Notes: generated by a model from the letters alone, not told the origin. Shown: positions 20,567 to 31,357, counted from the stretch's first letter. The stretch is 64,000 nt of DNA from Astropecten irregularis (GCA_963971285.1 OZ020259.1:5952001-6016000); one strand, 5' to 3'. Program-made: numbers and translations.

Positions 20567-20746
20567 CAGTGGATTGGAACGCCACTATAACAAACACCAC
20601 TACACCAAATATTTCACTGTACATGTATACCAAACATCATCTTTGGCTCCCAATTTTCATGTGCAATGATTAGGCCTGCTGAACATTGTTCACTATAACG
20701 AACGACCTGTGCATCCTGGCGTGTTCGTTATAGTGGCTTTTCACTG
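20567..20746. mobile_element. Tigger/pogo-type MITE
   Basis: Starts CAGTGGATTGGAACGCCACT and ends TTATAGTGGCTTTTCACTG, with TA on both sides (20565-20566, 20747-20748). GTTCACTATAACGAACGACC and GTGCATCCTGGCGTGTTC match 15700-15869. Confidence 0.75.
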
Positions 20747-20748
20747 TA

Positions 20749-21375
20749 CAGCGTACTGTGCGTACAAAGACTGCGAGTATTTGCATTTCAAGATCTTCTA
20801 TAAACAATCTAGGTCAATGTATTTTTGAAGTTCAGATTTTGGCTGCCGTACGTGCGCCATTTTATGGCCAAATTGTGGAACTTATTAAAAAAAGGCGATC
20901 CAATTGGCAGCCATCTCTACCCTCTTCTTCCCCCTCGATCAAGTCCCCAGCTTCCCTTGACTTCAGGAAACGAAGGCACACGTCGAGGCACACACACCGT
21001 GCCGCACACCCACATAATACCCCCAAGGAAAAAGCCCTATGGAGTGCCAATAAGGCAAAGCTAAACAGTCAACTCCTTCCTCTCGTATTCCCCACTGGCC
21101 GTATAGAGGAGTTAGGATGTACTACAGTATGCAGGTGATTCAATACTTCAATACTTTGCTGAGATGTTGTGTTTGGAAAGTGCATGTGGAAATATAAAAA
21201 AAGAAAAAGAAATATGATTTGAGATATGGTATTGCATTTTAATATGGTAGGGTCTCGCCCCGCTAGGGGTTGTGAAGTTATGACGTTTTCGGGGGAGGGG
21301 GTTAGGAGGAATCGTTTGGGCCGGAAATGAAGGTGGATTTTTTTTTTAGAGCATTCGGTCTTTCATTTTGTGGCC
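20749..21375. other. Unique island, no gene called
   Basis: A 126-codon open frame (20758-21138) is Ser/Arg/Pro-rich and has no recognisable domain or splice context. A CT-rich patch is at 20910-20960 and a poly-T tract at 21339. Confidence 0.35.
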
Positions 21376-21468
21376 TGGGGCCAATTTCATGGAGCTGTTG
21401 AGCACAAAAATTGCTTTATAGCACAAAATGCCTTGCTCAATAAAATGAACCACCATTTAAAATGTATT
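21376..21468 (-). mobile_element. Family A fragment
   Basis: Starts CTGGGGCCAATTTCATGGAG and continues CAATAAAATGAACCACCAT, then is cut off where the next element begins. Confidence 0.6.
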
Positions 21469-21469
21469 T

Positions 21470-21693
21470 TTAAAGTATGTCCGTCTGAAATGCTGCATTT
21501 ATCCAGAAATTAGTAAAACAAAAATATCGAAAACAGTTTTGATCTCGAGATCAAAACCTCACAATTACAAAATTTACCTTACAATTTTGCGTAACATTTG
21601 CAAACGGTTTTCCCTTCTTTTCCACTATGTCCAAATTATGAGCAGACTGCAGCTGTTCTATCAACTTTACCAAAGTATGATAAATACCTTTAA
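21470..21693 (+). mobile_element. Family F element, 5' truncated
   Basis: The shared module remnant (GAAATGCTGCATTTATCCAG) joins via the perfect hairpin TTTTGATCTCGAGATCAAAA to the F module (GAGCAGACTGCAGCTGTTCT). It ends ACCTTTAA, which is also the start of the next element. Confidence 0.7.
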
Positions 21694-22024
21694 AGGTAAA
21701 CTTGTACAGGATTGGTAGCATACCCAAACAGAAATGGAAACATACCGTTAAAATGTATTAACCTGAAAATCGTGTATTTATCCAGAAATTTGTAAAACAA
21801 AGACGGAAAACAGTTTTGATCTTGGCGTAAGATCAAAACTAGTCTTTATGATTTACATGTATAAGAAAAATTGAGTCAGGTTTTCGCTATTTTCTCGTGA
21901 CTCAGATATCCGATTGAGCTCAAATTTTCACAGGTTTATTATTTCATGTACATGCTGGATCGGACAAAGTGTGAGTGCTGTTCTGTCACCTTTACCAATC
22001 ATGTATTATACATGTACCTTTAAA
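21691..22024 (+). mobile_element. Family E element
   Basis: Starts TTTAAAGGTAAACTTGTACA with the shared module shortened. Centre GTTTTGATCTTGGCGTAAGA. The E module follows (CGATTGAGCTCAAATTTTCA, GTGAGTGCTGTTCTGTC) and the element ends GTACCTTTAAA. It shares one TTAA with the F element to its left. Confidence 0.75.
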
Positions 22025-22179
22025 CTTTTCTATCAAATCGGCCCAGCTCTGAACATGCCTGTTTATCTCTTCATTGGAGATGTCTTGCTCTAGCAGCTAC
22101 TTTTTATGTTTCTATGGACTCTAATAAACATTGTAAATAAGAAATTAATTGTGCTAATATCTATTATTATTATTATTAT

Positions 22180-22449
22180 CTATTCATTTCTGGTAATGAC
22201 ACCAAGGATTCCTCAAAAGCGCCCTAGGCACTGTAGCTCGAAAGCCTGATGAAACCTGTTATGGAAAGATGATGAGAAGAAGATACAGTTTTAGAGGTGG
22301 GAGGAAAACCCAAGAGTAATATTCTGGGTAAAACCCACAGAATCAGGCAGGGACTGAAAACCCAATCCACTTGTGAACCGAGCCGGACTTGAACCCGGTC
22401 CACAGAGGTGAAAGGCGAGGAAAGAACCGCTACGCCAACCTGACTCCCT
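22180..22449 (-). repeat. tRNA-related SINE-like repeat (GGAGGAAAACCC type)
   Basis: Same order as 1430-1700: CAAGGATTCCTCAAAAGCGC, GGTGGGAGGAAAACCC, AAAACCCACAGAATCAGG, GGACTTGAACCCGGTC, CCAACCTGACTCCC. Both copies share the internal ATGGAAAGATGATGAGAAGA. Confidence 0.65.
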
Positions 22450-22958
22450 ATTGTAAATTTTTGGCCCATTTTGTATGTAACACAAATGTTCCGTGTACAT
22501 CATATCCCTGCATACAGTATGTACAATTTGTACTTACATGTAGTATGTGGGATAGCCCCTACTGGGATAGCTCTATGCACACAATATTCAGAGACATTCC
22601 CTCCCATTCCAATTCATGCTAGGATTTCCTCATACATGTGTAGGTCTCATGAAATAGAAGAGTAAACACATTCTTTGCTTTGTGGCAGTAACTTAATATC
22701 GGTTGACCTGATTTGGCCCCAGCCATAGGCCGACAGTATCTAGAGTCAAAACCATGGTTATTTATCTTTTTCCATGTACTATGTGTTAGTGGGGGCGTGC
22801 ATTTACGTACATTGATTCGGTGAGTTTTAAAGAGGATTGTATACTGGATTTTTTCTTTGTTGTTGCCGCCTTCGATTTCCTTTTTCTGTGAAGTGCAGTA
22901 CACCTGTAGGCTGTTTGTGCCCAAGCACAGAGCAGTGTTTATGATTGGGGCATCAAAG
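22450..22958. other. No gene seen
   Basis: Unique-looking sequence; no open frame of note. Confidence 0.3.
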
Positions 22959-23706
22959 TAATGATCAGGTGCAGCAAGGCAATGACTAGGGGCACCAAGG
23001 CAATGACCAGGGACACCAAGGCAATGACTAGGGGCACCAAGGCAATGACCAGGGACACCAAGGCAATGACTAAGGGCACCAAGGCAATGACCAGGGGCAC
23101 GAAGGCAATGACCAGGGGCACCAAGACAATGACTAGGGGCACCAAGGCAATGACTAGGGGCACGAAGGCAATGACCAGGGACACCAAGGCAATGACCAGG
23201 GGCACCAAGGCAATGACCAGGGACATCAAGGCAATGACCAGGGACACCAAGGCAATGACCAGGAGCACCAAGGCAATGACCAGGGGCACCAAGGCAATGA
23301 CCAAGGACACCAAGGCAATGACCAGGGACACCAAGGCAATGACCAGGGACACCAAGGCAATGACCAGGAGAACCAAGGCAATGCCCAGAGGCACCAAGGT
23401 AATGACCAGGGGCACCAAGGCAATGACCAGGGACACCAAGGCAATGGCCAGGGACATCAAGGCAATGGCCAGGGGCACCAAGGCAATGATCAGGAGAACC
23501 AAGGCAATGACCAGGGGCACCAAGGCAATGACCAGGGGCACCAAGGCAATGACTAGGGTCCTTTTAAAGGGCACCAAGGCAATGGCCAGGGGCACCATGG
23601 CAATGACCAGGGGCACCAAGGCAATGACCAGGGGCACCAAGGCAATGACCAGGGGCACCAAGACAATGACCAGGGACACCAAGGCAATGACCAAAGGCAC
23701 CAAGGT
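22959..23706 (+). repeat. 21-bp minisatellite, ~35 units
   Basis: Unit GGCAATGACCAGGGGCACCA plus A, repeated about 35 times with point changes and one short insertion (GTCCTTTTAAAG near 23556). Because 21 is divisible by three, frames stay open on both strands (MTRGTKA units plus, VIALVPL units minus). There is no sign of splicing, of a start context or of a non-repeat coding flank. Confidence 0.9.
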
Positions 23707-23990
23707 ATTCATGGAAAGGGAATCGAACCAGCGACCTCCGGAATAGCTGCTCTAATACCAACTGAGTCATACAGCCCTATGTTGGTGGCTTGGTGGTGTC
23801 CCCAACTTTGTTCGTTTGGCAGTCAGAAGCCATGAAACCACGCACATACCCACTATATCCCAAGGATCATTTTATTGATACTCACAGCAATGATGCAACA
23901 TTAAAACAGTACATGGGAGATGATCACTCAAAGAGTCTGGAGCTTTAATGTAATCATCAAATAACCACAAGGAAAACTGAACTGAATTTG
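23707..23990 (-). repeat. Family S repeat with best-preserved tRNA-like module
   Basis: The minus strand reads GGGCTGTATGACTCAGTTGG (A box, 23758-23771 core) and GGTTCGATTCCC (B box, 23718-23729). On the tRNA 5' side lie ACCAAGTTTGTTC-type text, GTGGTTTCATGGCTTCTGAC, GATCCTTGGG and finally CAGTTTTCCTTGTGGTTATT. It begins directly at the edge of the minisatellite. Confidence 0.7.
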
Positions 23991-24840
23991 TGGTGCTCAA
24001 TACATTTTGTTATCTTTTTGGGTGAGCAGTTTTAATGATTTCCTGTACTTCTCAGTACTGTACAGTCATGTACCTGTACAAAGACAGGCTGTCGGATCCT
24101 ACATGTAAATCACATGGAGTATGTGCATGACTGCTTAGTACTGCATACTGCATACATGTTGCAGAAGCGTAGCGTAAGGTTACATCTACAGTGTAGGCTA
24201 CATGTATGCACCCTTGGACTCTAGCGTGTCCTGCAATTTGCAAGATATGCAGTCCTCTGGTCACGCGAGACCATATTTGTCAGGGATTAATCTTCCAAGA
24301 CGTAATGCTAGACGGTAAGAAAGTTACACACAGCTAGCCCCGACCATGGATTGTGTTGCATTTTAGGAACTGAGAGAGCTAGAGAGGTTTTGAAACCAAG
24401 CTGCCCAAGAATCTCTGGGCGCAAATAGATGGATGTGTCGTGTCAACCAGCACCTTTGCAAATGATTGGTTTTGAGGCTCAAATTCTGGCTAGAGTTACG
24501 GACGTCCTGGGAGTTGGGCCATCTCTTTGCAGCGCTTTTAGTTTTATACCTCTGGGCCTCATTCACCTAGCGAGTGATGGACTGTGACAAGTCTACCTCT
24601 CGGGCGGCGGGCGGGGTGTGTGTGTGTGTTGGCCGCAAGGAAGGCGTGCTTGGGATTCGACCCCTGGGTCGTTGAACTCGTTTGAACCCTTCACTTGAAA
24701 CAAAAGTTCTATTAAACAGATTTATGTTGACCGGGTACATGCATGCCCCATAGGCATTGAGCACATTCCGATGGAAAGGGAATCTGACTGCTTGCCCATC
24801 TGCCTTGGGGGCGGGGCTTGATTTACCAATGGGCGGGTGC
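23991..24840. other. No gene seen
   Basis: Unique-looking. It has a short GTGTGTGTGTG run and GGCGGGCGGGG at 24602-24630. Open frames are short and without domains. Confidence 0.35.
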
Positions 24841-25003
24841 TGACTGCACAGGACTTTCTGCAGAATGCATATGACATTGACAGCGCGTTAGCAGAAAGTA
24901 ATCACGGTTAGCCTAGAAATTCTTTGCTAACCGAATGGGCTTGCTTACGGATTCCATGAATGGATCGATTTCACGTGTAGCAGTACCCGTAAGCACAAAC
25001 TAG
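24841..25003 (-). mobile_element. Family B fragment
   Basis: CTTTCTGCAGAATGCATATG, GCGCGTTAGCAGAAAGTAAT, CACGGTTAGCC and GCTTACGGATTCCATGAA are the reverse of the B interior and left part. One terminus is missing. Confidence 0.65.
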
Positions 25004-25010
25004 TGAGACT

Positions 25011-25479
25011 TTAAAGGTTTACTGTAATAATCAAATTTGGGAAAGGGGTGAAAGTGTTCTAAAACTATTGCTTAATATATAATTCACGACCATATTTGTA
25101 TATTTCTATGTACCCGGTAAGTGCTTAATTTTGACCAAAAAGTTACAAATTCAGTACATGTACATGTAGAGTATGCCCCGCCCCCTAAAATAGTTTGGAA
25201 CCGATCCACGCAACAATAGCGTGTGACGTCACCTACAGAACTAGTATACATGTAGGCTTGCACCATGTACAGCATACTACGTGACGTTCTGCATGTGACG
25301 TAAGCAAGGTTTTTCATCGCGAAAAGTGGGGTGCTAAATTATGGGTTTAAAATACCTCCTTTTTGAATATACACTGTACAATATCTTTTAGCACAAACAA
25401 TGATAGACAGGTTGAGTTTTATAGCAATACAGACTAAGTTTTTAACTTTATATGAGTTTTGGTTACAGTAAACCTTTAA
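25011..25479 (+). mobile_element. Family K foldback element
   Basis: Starts TTAAAGGTTTACTGTAATAA and ends GGTTACAGTAAACCTTTAA. It shares ATGCCCCGCCCCCTAAAA, a TGACGTCA (25224-25231), GCATGTGACGTAAGC and CGCGAAAAGTGGGGTGCTAA with 14561-15009. Confidence 0.8.
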
Positions 25480-26050
25480 CGGATTCCTGTTGCATGCATG
25501 TACATGTACTTGTTGTATGTGGCTGGCTATCTTTATGTCACATGCGGTAGGCAAAATCTGTACCTTGGTTTGTGCACATGAATGCAGGTGAACATGTACA
25601 CTGTAGGCCTACATTGCATCAGGTTTGCTAGATCGGCTCCGTGATTGATCCAGCTGCTCGATTGATCCAGCTGACGAGGAAATGCATTGGACAAACAGAG
25701 GAAGATGAATTGGTCCCCGGAACGGAACAAACACGCCCTATCATAATCAACTGTAAGACATCCAGTGCACTGTCAGGGTGCACCCAAGTAAATAGTCCCA
25801 AAATCTGTCCGACGAGCTCATTAATAAAAGTTAAGTACTCAATATACTGTGTTAAAGTGAGAGAGTTCTGAGAGCCATGAAATTGAGGGATTGAAGAAAT
25901 ATGGCACTGGACCTCCTGCCTGGACTCTGGGCTTCCATTTGTGACCATTTGTGATGCAATTGGGTGAGAAAGTTTTTTTGTATTCCTTGTTTTAGGGGTG
26001 GTCGGCCGAGGATGAGTATACCTGTTTCTCAAAAATTCAATGGTCAACCC
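25480..26050. other. No gene called; long minus-strand frame
   Basis: A 139-codon minus-strand frame (25628-26047) and an overlapping plus-strand frame (25641-25871) have no recognisable domain. The sequence is not in any repeat family I found. I cannot separate chance from a degenerate exon. Confidence 0.25.
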
Positions 26051-26365
26051 ATCATAAAATTGGTGTGTTGTCCAAAATAATGTTGTTTTTATTGTAAATG
26101 AAAAATGTTGAAGTTTTTTCTATTGTTTCAAAATGTCAATTTTATTTGTTTGGATGGGTGTTTTGTCCAAAATAATGTTGTTATTATTGTAAATGAAAAT
26201 TTTTAAAGTTTTTTCTATTGTTTCAAAATGTTGAAGTTTTTTCTATTGTTTGAAAATTATGTTGATTTTTTAATTTTTGGGGGTTGGGTGTGTTGTCCAA
26301 AATAATGTTATAAATGAAAAATGTTGAAGTTTTTTCTATTGTTTCAAAATGTGAAATTGTTAATT
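26051..26365 (+). repeat. AT-rich ~100-130 bp tandem repeat
   Basis: TGTCCAAAATAATGTT followed by TAAATGAAAAATGTTGAAGT and TTTTTCTATTGTTTCAAAAT recurs from about 26068, 26166 and 26294, with an extra partial copy near 26210-26260. Confidence 0.75.
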
Positions 26366-26455
26366 TTTTTGATGGGTGCGTGTGTGTGTGATGGATGGGT
26401 GTTTGCTATCATGTTTGTAACTGCACGTAAGGCTGCAGCGAGCCATGACAGCTTC

Positions 26456-26655
26456 NNNNNNNNNNNNNNNNNNNNNNNNNNNNNNNNNNNNNNNNNNNNN
26501 NNNNNNNNNNNNNNNNNNNNNNNNNNNNNNNNNNNNNNNNNNNNNNNNNNNNNNNNNNNNNNNNNNNNNNNNNNNNNNNNNNNNNNNNNNNNNNNNNNNN
26601 NNNNNNNNNNNNNNNNNNNNNNNNNNNNNNNNNNNNNNNNNNNNNNNNNNNNNNN
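26456..26655. other. Assembly gap (200 N)
   Basis: Exactly 200 N bases, which may be a conventional gap size rather than a measured one. Open frames reported across it are meaningless. The gap follows a tandem repeat and a TG-rich patch, a common cause of assembly breaks. Confidence 0.99.
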
Positions 26656-27467
26656 ATCCCGGAGAGTTTTAAAGAGACCGGGTTGGTTCAACTGTCCATG
26701 TATGCACGTGCTTTCGTTTACAGTGCAATTTAAATGTTTGTTTAAATATAATTAGGATGGGTAGTCCTATTTGCTGCTATGGTCGTGACCAGCCTGCACT
26801 TTACATGTGTATGTGTGTACTATAGCTAAGTACCATATTGGACATCGTATGGATCTGCCATAAACATGTACATGTAGGCTAATACATGTAGATCATGTAT
26901 TTGAGCAACCTTACTTGAATTTGTACCCTTCTGGAGATGCAAATTGTTGTTGTTGTGTATTAATGAACACTCTCCGAAGAGCAGAATTGAAATCGCTCGC
27001 ATTTCAACCAGAATCACTTTCCTGGGTTGAAATTTCTAGCGAAGATCCCTTATAAATACTGTAGGCCTATAGAATACTTCTCTTTTCCGCGACAGTTAAG
27101 TTTTGGAAATTCCTTATTTTTTTCCAGTTAATTCCATATTCAGTGTCGTGAAAACCTTATATGGTAGAGATCTACAGTGTAGAATTTCCCTGTGGAGACA
27201 TATTCAACCTATTGTGCTCGGTCTCCACAAGACACCAGATATGCTTTCTGCATAGATGTATACATGTACATGTACATGTACATTTACAATATGCACATTT
27301 CATAAATTGAGACAACATTAAAAAGAAAACTAATTTTATAGTCAAGGTATATATGTTTTTGTAAAAGATTTTTAGGACAGCAAGTTGTAACGGCCAATTT
27401 CGGAATTGCCCGCCCCCTTTCTTTCAAATGCCATGTCAGAGTCCTTAATAAAACATGTGTCCTTCTT
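26656..27467. other. No gene seen; GTACAT-rich
   Basis: Contains (ACATGT)n-like words at 26860-26900 and 27262-27285. Nothing else recognised. Confidence 0.35.
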
Positions 27468-27845
27468 TAAAGGTACATGTACATACATATACTATCATAC
27501 TTTGGTAGCATACCAAAACAGAAATCTTAACAGATTTACCTGTAACTTACTGGGTATAAAGATGGTACTTAGAAACATACCGTTTAAATCTTTCTGCCTG
27601 AAATATATCCAGAAAAAAGTACAACCAAAGACCAAAAAAACCCCAGTTTTGATCTCGGGGTGAGATCAAAACTTCTGTGAACAGATTTGAAATTACCATG
27701 AACATTTTTCAAGAGTTTTCTCAATAAGTGTGCACCGTATGGGACTGGAAATTTCACAGATGACTGTTACTGTATCTCCCTTGAGATTTTTGCCCACGAC
27801 TCTGCAGTTCTCTGACAAAAACCAAAATATGAAGCCACCTTTAAA
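27468..27845 (+). mobile_element. Family D element
   Basis: Starts TTTAAAGGTACATGTACATA, with GTACAT words inserted before CTATCATACTTTGG. Centre GTTTTGATCTCGGGGTGAGA, right module with AAGTGTGCACCGTATGGGAC, end GCCACCTTTAAAA. Confidence 0.75.
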
Positions 27846-28335
27846 AGCGAGTACCAGCTGCACTTGTGTTGGTCACATTCATTACATACATAACTCACGA
27901 GTGTAGGGGGAAAAACAGAAATGTGTTGGCAGCAAAATGAACACATACTCCTGCAGACTCTGACGAAGAAAAAAAAACCTCGGAAAGTACGTCGCCTCCA
28001 GTTTGGGTGGCAGTGGACTGTGTTGGTGACAGATTCTTGTTTCCGTTATTATCAAATTAGAGTTTGGGGGTGTTGCAGACCTGTCCCAGTTAACAAAAAT
28101 GGTGTCGTGATGTTTTTTTTTCTCCCTCTTTTACTGGGCTAATGTTGTTGTGTCACGAAAAGTTCAAGGGAAATTTTTGTAATATTGGGGAAAAAAAATG
28201 AGTGTTACATACTTTTCGTAAACATTGTAGGCCTATTTGATTGAAAGCCGACTTCACCAGTTGTGCCAAGGCTAACTGGCATAAAAAGCTGGTAGTGTAC
28301 TGCACATGTTCATGTTCATGTGTGTGCATTTGCAC
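27846..28335. other. No gene seen
   Basis: Unique-looking, with short A and T runs (27969, 28108). Confidence 0.3.
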
Positions 28336-28527
28336 ACATGATTGTTTTTTTTGCTTACGGTTAGCGTATTTCACGGGAGAGTTTTCTTTTTGGTAACGGT
28401 AAGCAAGGAATTTCTGCAGAATGCATGTATATTTATGACAGCGCGTTAGCAGAAAATAATCACGGTTACCCTTGACATTCTTTGCTAGCTGAAAGGTCTT
28501 GCTTACGGATTCCATGAAATAGATTTT
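28336..28527 (-). mobile_element. Family B fragment
   Basis: TTGCTTACGGTTAGCGTATT, GGAATTTCTGCAGAATGCAT, CAGCGCGTTAGCAGAAAATA and GCTTACGGATTCCATGAAAT are the reverse of family B. The GGGCCC termini are absent. Confidence 0.65.
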
Positions 28528-29717
28528 ATGCATCTACCCAGTACATGTACTTGTGCCTAGCCTGTTGGATGTGTTCACTGTTCACTGAACTGATGGAAAT
28601 CAGGTTAAGAAAAATCTTTAGGGATCTGACGTACATGTAGGACTCTAATTTCACAATCGGGTCACGTTTTGATACATGAAGACGCTCTGAAGTTGGTTTA
28701 CACTTCTTCCAGAGCGAATGACAAATTGTTGTGTTTGGTTTCCGTGACTGCAATGGTTGATTTGTTAATGAAGTCTTTCCCCCGATGTCCGAGTAGCAGG
28801 ACTGCTGTCGCGGCGGATCGCGCTTCTCAAGTGCGGTCATTCAATTCCTCCGAAAAAGTGCATGGGCGTCGGCGTGCACCTTCTCTTCTTCCACGGCGCT
28901 GACGGATTCTTCCTCCTCCCTCCTGATCCCTCCCTTCACTTTGTCCCTAGCTACTAAGCTTCATTACACCGTGCCACAATTCATCCCCGACCGCGGACTG
29001 TGTGTGTACTTTGGATGTTGCTCGACAGGTTAAACAAATGAATTACAGGGCTCGGGCTGCCACTGCCAGGCCGCGCCGCTGTCAACGTCGCCCACGTCGC
29101 AGCACTTGCACTCGTGCTGCTCACCCTCCCTTCGGTCGGCATGCATGCTCAGTCGAGAGGGCACTAATGAGTTTGTTGGAATAATAATCCGCACTGCTTG
29201 CACTTATTTAAAAAAATAGAAAACTGTCATCTCCAGTGGGACGAGAAACGGAGACGACGGGGATTAATGTTGACGCGGAATTAGAAGGGCACCGAAGCGG
29301 AAATATTTTCACTCCCCTACCCACCAAAAAGACAAAAAAACAACTAACAAGCCTACAAATGACGCCGCAATGCTAATAAACTGAAATAATTGGATGTGCT
29401 CTTGCTTGAGAGCACAGATGGATACTGCGTAGAGGATGGATTTGTCAGTGAAGTCCGGGAACCAGACCACACACTAATCTAGGGTTCTACTAATTGTTTT
29501 GTTTTGGATACGGGAGGTATTTTGTTGTTTTTTGGGGGAGGTCGGAGAACTTTGTCAAATTGGCATGGGGATTGGTAGCTGAGATTGTTGAGTCTTGTCT
29601 GTTTGCTTGAATCTTTCCATGAAACTTTTATTGAGTGTCTGGTGTAATTTTGATGGTTTTGAGGCAGGAGGGGCATATACGTATACATGTACATGTATGT
29701 ATAGACAGCCCTACCTG
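28528..29717. other. Unique island with GC- and CpG-rich core
   Basis: 28781-29185 is notably GC- and CpG-rich (TGTCGCGGCGGATCGCGCTT, GGCCGCGCCGCTGTC, CGTCGCCCACGTCGCAGC) compared with its surroundings and free of the repeat families. It could be a CpG-rich regulatory region or a first exon and promoter, but I see no TATA box, initiator or splice donor I would defend. Open frames there are short and Arg-rich. Confidence 0.35.
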
Positions 29718-29932
29718 GGGCAAATTTTACAGAGTTGCCTAAGTACCAAAATTTGTTTAAGCACCAAAAACCATGGTCAATAAAATTAGTAGTAAGTTAG
29801 TCAAAACTCCTTGTAAATGTTACGCTCAGCAAACAATGGCCGAATGCAGTTCAAAAGCAGTAAACATCGCATGAACATTTGGTTGGTAATCCTATTTGAT
29901 CCAAATTTTTGCTTAAGCAGCTCTATGGCCCC
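29718..29932. mobile_element. Family A variant (AAGCACCAAAA type)
   Basis: Left end CTGGGGCAAATTTTACAGAG, right end GCTTAAGCAGCTCTATGGCC plus CCTG. CTG lies on both sides. The interior (AACTCCTTGTAAATGTTACG, CAAACAATGGCCGAA) matches 57159-57402 rather than the main A type. Confidence 0.7.
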
Positions 29933-29939
29933 TGGTCTT

Positions 29940-30060
29940 AATTTGGCGCTGCCATGGGGGCCATTGCACCTCAGGCCACCATATTTGGGGCATCCATATT
30001 GGGGCCACCATTATTGCGGCAACCATGTAGTTTGGTACCATTGCACAACCAGTTTTTGTC
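29940..30060 (+). repeat. Short GGGGCCACCAT minisatellite
   Basis: Decayed repeats of ~16-18 bp (GGGGGCCATTGCACC, AGGCCACCATATTTGGGGC, GGGGCCACCATTATTG, GGCAACCATG). Confidence 0.55.
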
Positions 30061-30118
30061 TTGTGATTCTAATATTCATTCTAGTGATAGTAAATTGTAT
30101 TTGGTGGCCCCACCTACA

Positions 30119-30363
30119 GGGGCCAATTTCATAGAGCTGCTGAGCACGAAAATTTGCTAAGCATGACATTTTTGTCTTTAGAAAAGCAGGGTTAACAACA
30201 AAATGTCCACGCACGTGGTGTGTATCACTTGTGATTGTTCTTTGGCTGTTGTTCGCTGACCATGAATATCAAATGGATTTTTCAATGGTGGTTTGTTTTA
30301 TTGGGCGAGACATTTTTGTGCTAAGCAAATTTTTGTGCTTAACAGTTTTATGAAATTGGCCCC
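30119..30363 (+). mobile_element. Family A foldback MITE
   Basis: Starts GGGGCCAATTTCATAGAGCT and ends TTTTATGAAATTGGCCCC, flanked by CAG on both sides. Interior in the same orientation as 315-560. Confidence 0.85.
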
Positions 30364-31357
30364 AGAACGTCTCTACCTCTAGAAGGCTTTTCAGAATTTG
30401 CCTTCAAGAAAAGCTCACTGCCAAGATGTTTGACAACAAGTAGTTCCCCTATCATCAAGCTGGATAGCTCAGTTGGTAGAACATTTGGTAAACTCATCTC
30501 AATTCCCCAGGCACATCACGTCCATGATGCATCAAGTTCCATCTCAGCTAAAAAAAAATACTTCTTCAATTACAAGTACAAGTATGATTGAAGAAAAAAA
30601 ACCGGAAAAGAAATGGTATTTAGAAGCCATTTAATCAATAGTGCCCATGATATTTTTTTCGACTCTTTAATTTTTGTACGTATGATTTCCTTGCGGTGTC
30701 AGAGCTTGCGTTCGTCTCTAACGTCCTTGGGAGCCAATCAACTTGAGATATATCCCCGGACATCCTCTCTCTACCGTCAGGAGTGCTTTCATTTCCTCGC
30801 TGCCTTCCCTCCCCTCCCCCTGTAAGACATCCCCAAGTTTCTCCTCGTCGTGATGATCCATCTTTCAGAATCTCGACGTCTTCCTCCCTCCCCTCAGGAA
30901 GGAACTTCTCACTACCAATTTTTTTTTCTTCTTTTCAGCCTTTGGATACCTAGATCATATCTATGTGCAAACACCGCCTAACATACATGTATGTATGTTT
31001 GATGTTTTTTCTTTTTTTGGTGCGGATTGTAGCCTCGGAATCAGTGTCTGGTTTCCACCACTTCAGAAACATTAAGTTGTTAATATGCTGCGAGGAGTCC
31101 GCTTCCAGAGCTGATACTACTTGAGAGTTGATTTCTGTTACCGTTCCGGTAACCGTAGATATGTTTGGTTATAGACGGGAAAAACAGATTTGCCCGTGGA
31201 GCCAGCTTTGCTAAGGGAAATTGTTTGTTATTCTCTTCTTTTCAAACCAAATTAGAAAACCCCTGCTGTGACAAGCCCTGTTTTCGTTCTCGGAGAATGT
31301 AGTGTGGTGGTTTGTGAAACAGTTTGGGCTCGGCCGGCTGCGGAAATGTATCGCTTG
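30364..31357. other. Unique island; one tRNA-like A-box word
   Basis: GGATAGCTCAGTTGGTAGAA (30462-30481) looks like a tRNA A-box region, but no B box follows, so this is at most a SINE fragment. The rest, with CT-rich patches (30790-30900), shows no gene. Confidence 0.4.

Noticed and set aside
22939-23746. Two overlapping ~260-codon frames (basic and hydrophobic heptapeptides)
   Set aside because: Both are translations of the 21-bp minisatellite; simultaneous openness on both strands follows from the unit length, not selection.
23717-23795. Possible functional tRNA gene
   Set aside because: A and B boxes are good, but the acceptor and anticodon stems do not pair convincingly and the module is part of a dispersed repeat.
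25628-26047. 139-codon minus-strand frame
   Set aside because: The longest non-repeat frame, but the opposite strand is also open over half of it and no domain is recognisable.
26321-26755. Frames spanning X residues
   Set aside because: They run through the assembly gap and have no supported sequence.
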